NCBI RefSeq assembly: GCF_031759225.1
Contig: NZ_CP134494.1
Span: 2,974,501 to 3,038,500 of the forward strand
Length of the DNA: 64,000 nt
Origin: Mesobacillus jeotgali
GTDB lineage: Bacteria; Bacillota; Bacilli; Bacillales; Cytobacillaceae
Direction of reading: 5' to 3'
The number at the start of each line of letters is the position of its first letter. Positions within the stretch are counted from its first letter, which is position 1. A model generated the notes under the pieces. It saw only the letters and a program-made list of their open reading frames with translations, made no database searches and was not told where the DNA came from. Below, in pieces: positions 38,572 through 47,960 of the stretch. The translations under genes were made by a program, and so were the position numbers.

Positions 38572-38603
38572 GAAAAAGCCCCCTGCAGACTCTGCAGGGG
38601 GCT
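38572..38603 (-). terminator. Intrinsic terminator downstream of fni
   Basis: AGCCCCCTGCAG and CTGCAGGGGGCT form a perfect 12-bp GC-rich stem; the minus strand continues TTTTTCTGC. Confidence 0.93.
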
Positions 38604-38620
38604 AAACCGGACTATTCAGT

Positions 38621-39679
38621 TCATTTTTTTTGCCTTCTAGCAAATGTACTCGTATCAATCCCTCTTTGCTCAAGCCAGTGATAAGTTTCTCCAGCTATGA
38701 CCAAAGGAACACTTTTTAGCTCACCGATTGTATGTACACCCAGTGCTGTCATGATAATAGCAAGTTCTTTTTTTACCAGGTTGATTTCCTTGATCAACTC
38801 TTCTGTCCCATTCTCCATCAAAGTCTTAAGCAAGTACCCTGCCATTGCGGCTGCGTCAGCACCAGCGGCTAGGGCTTTTACTATATCCAGGCTGGTCTGT
38901 ATTCCGCCTGAAGCTATAACAGAAAGCTCTTGTGAAGCAGACTTTGTTTCAATAATCGAGGCAGCAGTGGGGATTCCCCAATCTTCAAAAAACGTCAATA
39001 AACGGTTCCGCCGCTTATTTTCTATTTCTGCAAAATTGGTTCCGCCATATCCCCCAACATCAACATATCTTATTCCTGACGAGTAAAGTAAAGCAGCGGC
39101 CTCTGCACCTATGCCAAACCCCACTTCTTTCACAACTACTGGGATACCGACGCTTTGTTGGATTTCCACGATTCTCGCTAACGCACCTTCAAAATCCCTG
39201 TCGCCTTCAGGCATTGTCAACTCCTGCACTACATTTAGATGAATTTGCAGTGCATCCGCCTGGATCATATCGATTGCAGCTCGAGCCTGCACCACTGTTG
39301 CTTCACTGCCCAAATTGGCAAGGATAATGCCGTGGGGGTGCATTTCCCTTACAACTTCATAACTTCTCCGTTCGTCCGGATCCTTCAACGCAGCCATTTG
39401 CGAGCCTACAGCAATGGCCGATCGAGTTTCCCTTGCCGCTATAGCCAATTCACGATTGATTCGGTAAGTTCTCTCTCCGCCGCCGCCTGTCATTGCATTT
39501 ATAAAAATTGGCGAACTTAAAGAAAGTTCGCCAATTTCAGTCTCCAATTTTACTGAATCAAGCTTTGATCCAGGTAAGCTTTGGTTTACAAACTTAAGAT
39601 CATCAAAACCGGTTAGGCGTTTCTGGCCTGTTTGAAGGGCATATTGTATATGGTCCCATTTACGTTTTGATCTTGACAC
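38621..39679 (-). CDS. fni: Type 2 isopentenyl-diphosphate delta-isomerase Fni
   Basis: Fni interconverts isopentenyl and dimethylallyl diphosphate using reduced FMN, supplying precursors for menaquinone, undecaprenyl and carotenoid chains. The 352-residue protein shows [14 protein letters not shown] for substrate binding, [20 protein letters not shown], and the FMN-phosphate segment [15 protein letters not shown]. It is a TIM barrel unrelated to type 1 isomerases. The start is GTG at 39679. It follows ypfD by 12 bp. The chain-extending hepS/hepT genes are at 26-29 kb. Confidence 0.95.
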   Translation of the reverse strand: MSRSKRKWDHIQYALQTGQKRLTGFDDLKFVNQSLPGSKLDSVKLETEIGELSLSSPIFINAMTGGGGERTYRINRELAIAARETRSAIAVGSQMAALKDPDERRSYEVVREMHPHGIILANLGSEATVVQARAAIDMIQADALQIHLNVVQELTMPEGDRDFEGALARIVEIQQSVGIPVVVKEVGFGIGAEAAALLYSSGIRYVDVGGYGGTNFAEIENKRRNRLLTFFEDWGIPTAASIIETKSASQELSVIASGGIQTSLDIVKALAAGADAAAMAGYLLKTLMENGTEELIKEINLVKKELAIIMTALGVHTIGELKSVPLVIAGETYHWLEQRGIDTSTFARRQKK

Positions 39680-39691
39680 ATTATATCACCA

Positions 39692-40831
39692 TTACTGTTT
39701 TAGATTCTTTAGCTTGTCTCCGATCATATCACCCAGGCTGAAGCCCTTTGTTTCCTCAGGAAGTTCATAATCGAAAGCCTCATTGCTTTCTCTTTCTTCG
39801 AACTCCTTCATGCTGAGTGATAGTCTTTGGTCTGCCTTGTTTACGTCAAGCACCTTCACTTTTACAGTCTGCCCCTCTTGAAGGACTTCATGCGGAGTGC
39901 CAATATGCTTATGAGAAATTTGTGAAATGTGGACAAGGCCCTCAACACCAGGGAATACTTCTACAAATGCACCGTAAGAAACCAAACGCTTCACTTTTCC
40001 TTCCAGAGTGCTTCCCTTCGGAGCTTTCTCATCAATATCGGACCATGGTCCAGGCAGTGTTTCTTTGATAGATAGTGATATACGCTCATTGTCACGATCT
40101 ACGCTCAACACTTTAACTTGAACCTGCTGCCCTTCCGAAACAACATCGGATGGCTTTTCTACATGCTCGTGGGAAAGCTGAGAAATATGGACAAGTCCAT
40201 CCACTCCGCCGATATCCACGAACGCTCCAAAATCAGTGATTCTTTGAACTGTGCCTTCAATAACCTGTCCAGATTGGATAGCCGCAAGCAAGTCCTGCTT
40301 CTTCTTGCCTTGCTCTTCTTCCACCACTGCACGGTGAGAAAGAATCAAGCGGTTCTTCTCCTGATCAAGCTCTACGATTTTAAAGCTCAGCGTTTTTCCC
40401 TTGTAATCGGAGAAATCCTCAACAAAGTATGATTCTACAAGTGATGCCGGAACGAAACCGCGGACACCAAGATCCACTACCAGACCGCCTTTTACCACAT
40501 CTTTCACTTCTGCCTCAAATACTTCTCCACTCTCAAACTTACCTTTTAATTCTTCCCAAGCTTTTTCAGCATCTACTTTTCTCTTTGAAAGAATTAAAGC
40601 TTCTTCTTCAACCTTTTGTACTTCCAAATCCAGCTCATCGCCGACCGAAACTGCATCGTCTGCCTTTTCAACATGAAGGCTTGACAGCTCACTGATCGGA
40701 ATGATGCCGTCCAGCTTGCTTCCTTCGATATTTACTAAAACTTGCTTTTCTTCGACTTTCGTTACTTGGCCTTTAACACGGTCTCCGGCCTCAAAGTTCT
40801 TTACCTCGATTTGGTTCATATCTTCTGACAT
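39692..40831 (-). CDS. ypfD: Ribosomal protein S1 homologue YpfD
   Basis: The 379-residue protein consists of four S1 RNA-binding domains (beginning near residues 15, 100, 185 and 270), recognisable from GDRVKGQVTKVEEKQVLVNI, then VIEGTVQRITDFGAFVDIGG and TLEGKVKRLVSYGAFVEVFP. E. coli S1 has six such domains; the short form with four is normal in Bacilli, where it is not a stable, essential ribosome component. It may aid mRNA binding or stability. The start follows GGAGGAG. It lies between plsC and fni. Confidence 0.94.
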   Translation of the reverse strand: MSEDMNQIEVKNFEAGDRVKGQVTKVEEKQVLVNIEGSKLDGIIPISELSSLHVEKADDAVSVGDELDLEVQKVEEEALILSKRKVDAEKAWEELKGKFESGEVFEAEVKDVVKGGLVVDLGVRGFVPASLVESYFVEDFSDYKGKTLSFKIVELDQEKNRLILSHRAVVEEEQGKKKQDLLAAIQSGQVIEGTVQRITDFGAFVDIGGVDGLVHISQLSHEHVEKPSDVVSEGQQVQVKVLSVDRDNERISLSIKETLPGPWSDIDEKAPKGSTLEGKVKRLVSYGAFVEVFPGVEGLVHISQISHKHIGTPHEVLQEGQTVKVKVLDVNKADQRLSLSMKEFEERESNEAFDYELPEETKGFSLGDMIGDKLKNLKQ

Positions 40832-40985
40832 ATGTACTCCTCCTTAATCCATGACTGCTGCAAATATATGCTTTGTGGCATAAAGCCACTTAAAAAACAC
40901 ATTAATTAGCCACTAAGTGAAAATTCTAAAAATATCTCTTCTTAATAACTTCTTACAAACAGACATTTTTGTCAAGCAAGAAACA

Positions 40986-41573
40986 TTACTTATATTTGTT
41001 AATCAGTGCCTGTATTTCACTCATAATTAGGTCTGTCGTCTGTTCTGCATTTAACTTTTTTTCTTTAATAGACTCCATATCAATTGGCTTCCCATATACC
41101 ACCTTCAATTTCTTGAATGCTTTGTATGGACCGATGATCGCACACGGAACAACATGAGCCTCAGATCGAAGAGCAAAGAAGCCCGCCCCTGCAAGTCCCT
41201 TGCCCATTTCACCTGTCTTGCTTCTTGTTCCCTCTGGAAACAAACCTAAAACCTTTCCATCCTTTAAAATTCCCAGGCCCTTTCTTAAAGCCTCTCTGTC
41301 GCTCATTCCCCTTTTAACCGGGAAAGCATTTAGGTGAGGAACAATTTTCCCAAGTAGCGGTACAGAGAAAAGCTCCTCCTTCGCCATGAAATGGACAGGA
41401 CGAGGCGCAGTAATCCCAACTACAGGGGGATCCAGGTTATCAATATGATTGGCACATAACAGCACACCGCCATCGGCTGGCATATTTTCTTTGCCAATCA
41501 CTTCAATCCGATATATTGGACTTAAAACAGAATTAACTAATGACCTTGCAAACGAATAAAACGTCAATTTCAT
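40986..41573 (-). CDS. plsC: 1-acyl-sn-glycerol-3-phosphate acyltransferase (PlsC family)
   Basis: The 195-residue protein has the acyltransferase motifs NHIDNLDPP (H-x4-D, catalytic) and [10 protein letters not shown] (phosphate binding), and a hydrophobic N-terminal stretch for membrane contact. It probably converts lysophosphatidate to phosphatidate at the inner membrane face. It overlaps the end of cmk by 4 bp, so the two are coupled, an arrangement common in Bacillaceae. The B. subtilis segment lacks it at this exact spot, as far as I recall. Confidence 0.92.
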   Translation of the reverse strand: MKLTFYSFARSLVNSVLSPIYRIEVIGKENMPADGGVLLCANHIDNLDPPVVGITAPRPVHFMAKEELFSVPLLGKIVPHLNAFPVKRGMSDREALRKGLGILKDGKVLGLFPEGTRSKTGEMGKGLAGAGFFALRSEAHVVPCAIIGPYKAFKKLKVVYGKPIDMESIKEKKLNAEQTTDLIMSEIQALINKYK

Positions 41574-42244
41574 CCGATCCTTTCAAGTGCTAAATCCATA
41601 ATTTTCCCTACTACATCCTGGATTGATAAAGAAGTTGTATCGATTTCGACTGCATCATGCGCTTTTTTCAGAGGGGCTACTTCCCGCTCAGAATCAATTT
41701 TGTCACGTGCGGCAATCTCTTCTTTTAACTTTTCCAGATCAGATGGGAAACCTTTTTGAATATTCTCAGAATGACGGCGCTGTGCCCTTTCCTCCACACT
41801 CGCAAGTAAAAATACCTTTACCTCGGCGTTCGGCAAAACATGCGTACCGATATCCCTTCCGTCCATTACGACACCGCCATCAACTGCAAACTGCTGCTGG
41901 CGATTGACCATCTCTTTCCTGACAAGTTCATGTACCGCTACATATGATACTTGATTTGTCACCTCCGCACTTCTAATCTCATTGGTGACCTCGATTCCAT
42001 CCAACAGAACCTTTTGGCCTGCTTCTCCAGGCATCAGTTCGATTACAGTATCGTTTAAGATTTCAATCAATTGTGATTCGTTATCCAGGCTGGCTCCTTT
42101 GTTTAAAGCCTTGTATGTAAGTGCTCTGTACATCGCACCTGTATCGATGTATATATATGTCAGTTTTTCGGCTACAATTTTGGCAACCGTACTTTTTCCT
42201 GCAGCTGCAGGTCCGTCTATGGCAATTGAAATTCGTCTACTCAT
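41570..42244 (-). CDS. cmk: Cytidylate kinase Cmk
   Basis: Cmk phosphorylates CMP and dCMP. The 224-residue protein has the P-loop [20 protein letters not shown], the CMP-binding [14 protein letters not shown], and [20 protein letters not shown] with conserved arginine and aspartate. The insert typical of Cmk over adenylate kinases ([17 protein letters not shown]) is present. AGGAGG precedes the ATG. It heads the cmk-plsC pair and is followed by ypfD and fni. Confidence 0.96.
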   Translation of the reverse strand: MSRRISIAIDGPAAAGKSTVAKIVAEKLTYIYIDTGAMYRALTYKALNKGASLDNESQLIEILNDTVIELMPGEAGQKVLLDGIEVTNEIRSAEVTNQVSYVAVHELVRKEMVNRQQQFAVDGGVVMDGRDIGTHVLPNAEVKVFLLASVEERAQRRHSENIQKGFPSDLEKLKEEIAARDKIDSEREVAPLKKAHDAVEIDTTSLSIQDVVGKIMDLALERIG

Positions 42245-42433
42245 ATTTCCTCCTGGTACCCTTCTAGTTGTTACTTGATATACTCTTATATTTTAACACA
42301 AAAATCTTTTAATCCTCGCTAATCAACACTTTTTTTAAGGCACTTTTCTAAACTTTGCCTCTACCCAGCTTACAAAAGGATTTTCCTTTTCATAACTCTC
42401 AGAGCTATGCCAATAGATTTTATTATCCTAAAT

Positions 42434-42466
42434 ATAAAAAGTAAGCAGGCTTCCTGCCTGCTTACT
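42434..42466 (-). terminator. Intrinsic terminator at the end of ypfB
   Basis: GTAAGCAGG and CCTGCTTAC pair across a 7-nt loop (42441-42465), starting at the ypfB stop codon and followed on the minus strand by TTTTTATATTT. Confidence 0.9.
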
Positions 42467-42644
42467 CTTTGCTTCTGATTGACTTCAAGACTTCAGAATG
42501 GTTATTATCCGTTACACCCTCGTATTGAGTAATTTGCTTAAGCTCGGGAAAAGCATTGATTTCATGAAAAAATACTTGAGCGAACACTAAAAAAACAAAT
42601 TGGATAATGGCAATCTTGATTAAGATTCTTTCAAATGTTTTCAT
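42462..42644 (-). CDS. ypfB: YpfB family small protein
   Basis: The protein has 60 residues: one membrane helix (ILIKIAIIQFVFLVFAQVFF) near the N-terminus and a polar C-terminal half ending SEVLKSIRSKE. It matches the small YpfB (DUF5359) family located between ypfA and cmk in Bacillus. The function is unknown. The upstream sequence has a purine-rich site (GGAGC) before the ATG. Confidence 0.82.
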   Translation of the reverse strand: MKTFERILIKIAIIQFVFLVFAQVFFHEINAFPELKQITQYEGVTDNNHSEVLKSIRSKE

Positions 42645-42709
42645 GTCTAATGCTCCTGTAAAATAAACTTTTATTCTATTATTGGAGCATTACCGGGTAT
42701 TTATTCCTT

Positions 42710-43369
42710 TTAAACAGGAAGTCCCTTTTTCTTCATTTCAAGCTGTCTTTCGAAGCAGAATCTGAGAAGCATCTGCCTGTCGATCCCTGAAGAATCGAAG
42801 AATTGTACAGAGGCCTTATTCATATGGCCTGGTCCATCGATGATCCGCACCACTTTGCCACGGAACTTCCTGTATTCAAATCCTCCATTTTGCATCGGGA
42901 GGGCAAACCAGCATTCAATCTCCATCCCCTGCTTCAAACTGCTTTTTTTATCAATCAGCAATGCAGTTCCTCCAGCACTGATATCGTCAGTAACAGTGGT
43001 GAATGGAGTAAATTCACCTTTGCTAGAATAAACAGCCACATCCACGGAGGTTTCCACCCGGACAAATTGCCTGCGCTGGACCTTAATGAGGCGATCATTG
43101 CCTGGATACGAGAGAATAACCATTGGGATATTAAGCTTGATCCTGCCTTTGACTTCGGTATCAAAATAATAATGAGAACCTGAATCTGTAACAAAATTAG
43201 CCTTCAACGGTGTACTCTCAAGCAAGAACACCGTTCGGTTGGTATTCATATTTACCGGATAGTCAATGTACAAATCATCGCCTTTTCGCTCAACAAGTTT
43301 ACACTTATATTGTTCAAAGCTGTCGGAATACTTATGCTCAAGGATGATGTTATCACCGATTTTTATCAT
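42710..43369 (-). CDS. ypfA: PilZ-domain c-di-GMP receptor YpfA (MotI/DgrA)
   Basis: The 219-residue protein has an N-terminal YcgR-like domain (GDNIILEHKYSDSFEQYKCK) and a C-terminal PilZ domain. The c-di-GMP contacts are intact: R100-x3-R104 in QRRQFVRVE, and D129-x-S131-x2-G134 in DDISAGG. In B. subtilis the homologue MotI binds the flagellar stator MotA when loaded with c-di-GMP and stops the motor like a clutch. It is upstream of ypfB with a 65-bp gap. Confidence 0.92.
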   Translation of the reverse strand: MIKIGDNIILEHKYSDSFEQYKCKLVERKGDDLYIDYPVNMNTNRTVFLLESTPLKANFVTDSGSHYYFDTEVKGRIKLNIPMVILSYPGNDRLIKVQRRQFVRVETSVDVAVYSSKGEFTPFTTVTDDISAGGTALLIDKKSSLKQGMEIECWFALPMQNGGFEYRKFRGKVVRIIDGPGHMNKASVQFFDSSGIDRQMLLRFCFERQLEMKKKGLPV

Positions 43370-43527
43370 AGCTTATCCACTTCCCCACTTCTGTCTATGC
43401 TGTTTTTTGATTTTGATTGTATGTAAGCCATTCTCTGTTTTTATCTACTATTTATTATGACATGCAGGACTAATCTGGTGCAATAGTCCTTTAATGGATT
43501 ATTTTTACAATTTACTTACATTGGAAA

Positions 43528-43826
43528 GGCTCTGTTAAACTCGGCTGTTGATTTTCGTTCCAGGCGCTTCGCTTTCCGCGGGGAAGAATAATGAAAAATC
43601 CCAAAGGCCGGATTTTTCATAAACCAATTCTTCCTTGCAGTCGGGAAGCCTCCTCGGCGCTTATGCGCCTGCGGGGTCTCCCCATGACTTGCTCATCCCG
43701 CAGGACATTGATTGGCTTCTCGAATCAGCCCACGCACGAAGGAAATGCGGTAGCATTTTCGAGGAGTCTACGCCCCTTCCACTTAATCAACAGGGCTTTT
43801 AATCAACATTGGGCTTTAACAGAGCC
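43528..43826. mobile_element. 299-bp inverted-repeat element related to the 130-bp palindromic repeats (copy 1)
   Basis: The element is bounded by perfect 12-bp terminal inverted repeats, GGCTCTGTTAAA (43528-43539) and TTTAACAGAGCC (43815-43826). Inside, the core GCGCTTCGCTTTCCGCGGGG and CGCCTGCGGGGTCTC match copies 2 and 3 at 57.5 and 58.4 kb. Extra segments enlarge it, including a nested GAAAAATCC/GGATTTTTC hairpin near 43592-43618. No credible gene lies in it. A 3-bp AAA on each side could be a target duplication but is too short to prove it. It lies between ypfA and the ypeB terminator. Confidence 0.7.
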
Positions 43827-43829
43827 AAA

Positions 43830-43857
43830 TAAAAAAAGGAAAGCGCTTGGCTTTCCC
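43830..43857 (-). terminator. Intrinsic terminator downstream of ypeB
   Basis: GGAAAGC and GCTTTCC pair (43838-43856), starting next to the ypeB stop; the minus strand continues with seven T. The 299-bp element lies directly beyond it. Confidence 0.88.
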
Positions 43858-45207
43858 TTAGACCACATCCTCATATACTGGTTCAGCGTTATGGAGCTTT
43901 TCGACTTTTTCTTCCGTTCCGTCTTCTGCATTGATATAAATCCTGAATGTGTCATTGCCAAGAACTCCTGTGAATTCGTAGCATAACACCTCTTCATTAA
44001 TATCGTTCATGATAATGGCCTTTTTCTCATCCATCACTTTAAGATTTGGATTGACTTTCTTTTTTGCTTCGCCTATCTCAATTCCTGCCTGCGGAATTTC
44101 CCTTGCTTTATGGGATTTCAAATAATTCTCAGCAGAGAAGCCGATGACATCTCCATTGTCCAGCGCAACTTTCATATTGATTGCGTCAGGATAAATCCTG
44201 ACATCGTCTTGTGTAGCGACAAATGTAAAAACACCGATGTTGTCATACTGAGCACTCTCGAAAAGATCCAGGTTTTCAAAGTTATGTTCCTTTAAAAAGG
44301 CGATTGCTTTATTAGAAGCGTCATTGAGACTGAGTTTTTGATTCTTCACATCCCTATCAAGCAAAAACCAGATTGGATAGCCCCCTTTTTTGGTTATATC
44401 CATATTTGCCTCAAGCTTGGTTTCGGGATTTTGGATAGAAACACTATAGAATCCATAATCCGAGCCTTTGCCATTTTCGGTTACCTTCACCTTCCCGCCC
44501 TTACTGAGCGGAGTATACTTCCTGGTGATCTGGATCGCTTTTTCCTTAGATATTTTTTTGCCAGGCAGCTTTTGAAAATTTTCATCCTCTTTCTGAAGAT
44601 TGATCTGTGCTGGTCCGAAATCAGTTTCCGAATAGCTTTCAACTGTCTTCTCGACAGTCTTGAAACCGTCAATGATGGTGTTGTCGTTTTGACCCTTTTC
44701 TGTCGCCAAAGCAAGCTCTACATCCATCCATCGGAGATTATTTTCCAGTACCATATGCTGGACTTTTCTTAAATCCTGTTGAATTTCACCTGATTGCTCA
44801 TACAAAGTTTTCAGCGTCGAATATTCTTTTTCTGTTAATGGTTCTTTATCAAGATCCCGTATCGCTGCTTTATAACTGAAATTCCCGACATTCGCCAAGA
44901 ACTCTTCTGTTTTATTGAAGGGTAATAGTGTCAATGGGAGCTGGCCGACATCACTATGGGCCTGTGAAGTGATTTTCCAGACTTCCGCCAGCTGAGGTGA
45001 TAATGAGCTCCTTGAATTCATCGCAAGCGTGGTTCCAATTTTATCGTTCAGCAAGTCCATTTGATATGTCAAATCATGAAAAGCCCGTTGATAATTGTTT
45101 TCAGCATTGATCAATACGGCTGTTTTTTCCCTGTGCTCCTGATAACCCCAATAGGCAGTTCCGGCAATACCTATGACGAGGACTGCAATGGCTATTCCTC
45201 TTAGCAA
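43858..45207 (-). CDS. ypeB: Germination protein YpeB
   Basis: YpeB is needed for the stability and placement of the cortex-lytic enzyme SleB in the spore, and the two are codependent. The 449-residue protein begins with a membrane helix (GIAIAVLVIGIAGTAYWGY), has a helical N-terminal part, and three PepSY-like repeats in the C-terminal half (for example KKISKEKAIQITRKYTPLSK and LSLNDASNKAIAFLKEHNF). It lies 12 bp after sleB, and is expected to be made in the forespore. Confidence 0.94.
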   Translation of the reverse strand: MLRGIAIAVLVIGIAGTAYWGYQEHREKTAVLINAENNYQRAFHDLTYQMDLLNDKIGTTLAMNSRSSLSPQLAEVWKITSQAHSDVGQLPLTLLPFNKTEEFLANVGNFSYKAAIRDLDKEPLTEKEYSTLKTLYEQSGEIQQDLRKVQHMVLENNLRWMDVELALATEKGQNDNTIIDGFKTVEKTVESYSETDFGPAQINLQKEDENFQKLPGKKISKEKAIQITRKYTPLSKGGKVKVTENGKGSDYGFYSVSIQNPETKLEANMDITKKGGYPIWFLLDRDVKNQKLSLNDASNKAIAFLKEHNFENLDLFESAQYDNIGVFTFVATQDDVRIYPDAINMKVALDNGDVIGFSAENYLKSHKAREIPQAGIEIGEAKKKVNPNLKVMDEKKAIIMNDINEEVLCYEFTGVLGNDTFRIYINAEDGTEEKVEKLHNAEPVYEDVV

Positions 45208-45219
45208 TTCAACTCACCC

Positions 45220-46002
45220 CTATTTACAAAAAATATGTTTCCCGATTTTTTTGATTTGTGGTCGTGACCAAATCCATGCACTGGTGGCTGTATCGGGATT
45301 AAAATAGTACATAGCATTTCCGGTTGGATCCCAGCCATTGATTGCATCAAGGACCGCCTTTTTTGCCGTCTCGTTCGGCGTTAGCCAGATTTGGCCATCA
45401 GCAACTGCTGTGAACGCTCTCGGCTCGAAAATAACCCCTGATACTGTATTCGGGAAAGTAGCACTGTCCACTCTGTTTAAAATGACTGCCGCCACTGCTA
45501 CCTGTCCGGTATAAGGTTCACCCCTGGCTTCTCCATAGACCGCATTGGCCATGAGCTGGATATCATTTTGAGAGAACCCATTTGGAGTATTTGTCGCAGC
45601 AGCTGGTTTTGGTGCTGGTTGGCTTTGGGCACCTCCGCCACCGCCTGTTGTGCCTCCGCCCGTTTCGCCGCCCCAGGCGATTTTTGCATTCGGCGTCGCT
45701 TTTGCAAGCTTGAGTTTCGTCTCCCATCCTGCAACTCCATCGATCTCCAAACCAAATTCATATTGGAAGTTTCGCAGAGCCCAATAGGTGCCCCAACCGA
45801 ATACTCCGTCGATTTTGCCATTATAAAAACCAATATGCTTGAGACGCGATTGAAGTTCGATAACATCGTCTCCTACTGCACCCTTTTGCAGCACTTGACT
45901 GGTAAAGGCCTCAGCCCTCTGATCGACTTGGCTGAATTGTACAAAAGACAAGATCAAAGCCGTCGCGGCCATCACCTTCAAGATAGACCGAAAATTCTTC
46001 AT
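45220..46002 (-). CDS. sleB: Spore cortex-lytic enzyme SleB
   Basis: SleB is a lytic transglycosylase that breaks down spore cortex peptidoglycan during germination. The 260-residue protein has a signal peptide, a PG-binding domain (LQKGAVGDDVIELQSRLKHI), a glycine-rich linker, and a C-terminal hydrolase domain with the catalytic glutamate in YGEARGEPYTGQVAVAAVIL. The ATG at 46002 follows GGGGG. A sigma-G-like promoter candidate lies upstream. The operon partner ypeB follows at once. Confidence 0.95.
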   Translation of the reverse strand: MKNFRSILKVMAATALILSFVQFSQVDQRAEAFTSQVLQKGAVGDDVIELQSRLKHIGFYNGKIDGVFGWGTYWALRNFQYEFGLEIDGVAGWETKLKLAKATPNAKIAWGGETGGGTTGGGGGAQSQPAPKPAAATNTPNGFSQNDIQLMANAVYGEARGEPYTGQVAVAAVILNRVDSATFPNTVSGVIFEPRAFTAVADGQIWLTPNETAKKAVLDAINGWDPTGNAMYYFNPDTATSAWIWSRPQIKKIGKHIFCK

Positions 46003-46043
46003 TGAATGCAACCCCCAAAGATGTGTACTTAAAAGATTACTCC

Positions 46044-46073
46044 TATTTTTTGTTAAGAGTTGACTTTTATTCC
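46044..46073 (-). promoter_or_regulatory. Candidate sigma-G promoter for sleB-ypeB
   Basis: On the minus strand GGAATA (46073-46068) and AAAAATA (46050-46044) are 17 bp apart and approximate the forespore sigma-G consensus (GnATA then CATnnTA). The sleB start is about 42 bp downstream. Only the -35 side is convincing. Confidence 0.4.
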
Positions 46074-46079
46074 ACAAAA

Positions 46080-46115
46080 CAAAAAAACCCTTCATTTTTT
46101 AGAAATGAAGAGTTT
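46080..46115 (-). terminator. Intrinsic terminator downstream of prsW
   Basis: CTTCATTT and AAATGAAG pair (46090-46110); the minus strand continues GGGTTTTTTTG. Confidence 0.88.
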
Positions 46116-46116
46116 T

Positions 46117-46788
46117 TCAGATTGTATATTGCTTTTCGACCTGCTGAAGAGTCAGTACCCGGGCTTTTTTCACTTTTCTCAACCCAAGCCACCAAAGGAA
46201 AATCATGAATGGAACCATCAGAACCAGCCAATCTTCCCTGGTCATGAGGATGAAATCATAAACACCATGCAGAAGGATTGGAACCGTCAGAGATAGCAGG
46301 ATCCACTTCCTTTGAACCCCGGGTGAAAATTTTGCCTTACCTATATAGTAACCCATTATGACCCCAAACAGCGCATGGCTGGATACTGGCAGAAGCGCCC
46401 TTCCAATTGCGTCCTGGAGGCCATTGGCTAGCAGATAAAATATATTTTCAGCTGATGCAAAACCAAGTGATACAGACACGCCGTAGATAATGCCATCATA
46501 ATGTTCATCAAAGGAAATATGCTGAAAAATCGTATAATAAAGGATAAACCATTTAAAGAATTCTTCTAGAAGACCAACCGTCCCGAATGCTTTTGTAAAG
46601 TCACCCTGGAACAATCCCTCGACAGAAAGCACATATTGAATGAACATAAGCGGAAATACAAGCAATGCACCGAATATGAACATTTTAAACACCAGAGATA
46701 GCGGCTCTGACTCATACTGGTCCTTTAAGTAAAAATAACTTAACAGCGCCAGACCCGGAGCTACACCGGCAGTAACTATTCCCAGCAT
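46117..46788 (-). CDS. prsW: Intramembrane protease PrsW
   Basis: PrsW makes the first cut in the anti-sigma factor RsiW in B. subtilis, freeing sigma-W in response to cell-envelope stress. The 223-residue protein has about six to seven membrane helices and the conserved glutamate pair in [14 protein letters not shown], the [11 protein letters not shown] segment and the histidines of SSHALFG and LLHGVYD. The start at 46788 follows GAGG. RsiW and sigma-W are not in this window, so the target is inferred from the family. Confidence 0.93.
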   Translation of the reverse strand: MLGIVTAGVAPGLALLSYFYLKDQYESEPLSLVFKMFIFGALLVFPLMFIQYVLSVEGLFQGDFTKAFGTVGLLEEFFKWFILYYTIFQHISFDEHYDGIIYGVSVSLGFASAENIFYLLANGLQDAIGRALLPVSSHALFGVIMGYYIGKAKFSPGVQRKWILLSLTVPILLHGVYDFILMTREDWLVLMVPFMIFLWWLGLRKVKKARVLTLQQVEKQYTI

Positions 46789-46891
46789 ATGCTGTCCTCT
46801 TTTCAATTTGTTTTTTTAATCGTATCATGTAATTAGTAGAAAGAAAATGAATTATTATTTCTTTCTCAACGGTCTTTCGGAGGTAATTTTT

Positions 46892-47863
46892 ATGAAGAAA
46901 AATATTTTATTGATCCATACTGGCGGTACCATTTCCATGAGCGAGGATACAAGCGGAGCGGTTAAGCCCGGAACTAATAACCCTTTGACACAGGGAACCG
47001 ACCTATTATCCAGTCTTGCTGAACTGGTAGTTGAAGAACCATTCAATCTGCCATCTCCACACATTACACCAAAAGAGATGATGGATTTGAAATACATCCT
47101 TGAGGATTATGATAAAAAAGGAACCATCGATGGCGCAGTCATTACCCATGGTACAGACACACTGGAAGAAACAGCTTATTTCCTTGACCTTACATGCCAG
47201 GCAAGCTTTCCGGTTGTTGTTACTGGTGCCATGAGATCCAGCAATGAAATCGGTTCTGACGGTCTCTATAATTTAATCTCATCCATAAGGGTCGCTTCCA
47301 GCCCGGAAGCAAAAGGAAAGGGTGTCCTTGTCGTCCTTAATGACGAAATTCACACAGCTGTGAACGTGACCAAAACACATACAAGCAATATTTCAACCTT
47401 TCAAAGCCCTCAATATGGCCCTATTGGCATCGTAACGAAAAGAGGAGTTCTTTTTCATCACACTCCTACGAAACACGAAAACTATCCAGTGGAAGACATC
47501 AGCAAAAAGGTCTCCCTGATCAAAGCACATGCAGGAATGGACTCTTCGCTGCTTAAAGCAATACTAGCTCTTAATGTGGATGGAGTAGTCATTGAAGCAC
47601 TTGGACAAGGCAATCTGCCGCCTTCAGCACTTGAGGGTGTAACAGATTTTCTAGAGCACAATATCCCGGTCGTCATCGTTTCCAGAAGCTTTGCCGGCAT
47701 TGTCCAGGATGTTTACGGCTATGAAGGCGGCGGCAAGCACCTGAAGGAATTGGGCGTCATCTTTTCAAATGGACTCAACGGCCAGAAAGCAAGGATCAAA
47801 TTGCTAGTTGCCCTTGCCAAGACAGAAAATATTGATGAAATCAATGAGATGTTCATGTTCTAA
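46892..47863 (+). CDS. ansA: L-asparaginase AnsA
   Basis: AnsA hydrolyses asparagine to aspartate and ammonia. The 323-residue protein shows both type I/II asparaginase signatures: LLIHTGGTISMSED with the nucleophilic threonine, and ITHGTDTLEETAYFL with the second threonine-aspartate-lysine set. It has no signal peptide, so it is the cytosolic form. The ATG at 46892 is chosen because GGAGG lies eight bases before it. It is monocistronic, ends in a terminator, and points toward the 53-bp array 2. Confidence 0.95.
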   Translation: MKKNILLIHTGGTISMSEDTSGAVKPGTNNPLTQGTDLLSSLAELVVEEPFNLPSPHITPKEMMDLKYILEDYDKKGTIDGAVITHGTDTLEETAYFLDLTCQASFPVVVTGAMRSSNEIGSDGLYNLISSIRVASSPEAKGKGVLVVLNDEIHTAVNVTKTHTSNISTFQSPQYGPIGIVTKRGVLFHHTPTKHENYPVEDISKKVSLIKAHAGMDSSLLKAILALNVDGVVIEALGQGNLPPSALEGVTDFLEHNIPVVIVSRSFAGIVQDVYGYEGGGKHLKELGVIFSNGLNGQKARIKLLVALAKTENIDEINEMFMF

Positions 47864-47890
47864 TAAAATGGAACAATCAGGATAATATAT

Positions 47891-47938
47891 GAAAAAAGCG
47901 GTGCCTGTATGTGTGAAGGCACCGCTTTGGTTTTTTAT
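47891..47938 (+). terminator. Intrinsic terminator downstream of ansA
   Basis: AAAGCGGTGCCT and AGGCACCGCTTT pair (47896-47928) and are followed by GGTTTTTT. The same GCGGTGC core recurs at 48240-48263 on the far side of array 2. Confidence 0.9.
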
Positions 47939-47960
47939 CAGTGATCGAAAAGGAAATGTT

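Noticed and set aside
43591..43986. 131-codon frame across the 299-bp repeat element and the end of ypeB
   Set aside because: It is antisense to ypeB in part and otherwise reads the palindromic repeat; no ribosome binding site.
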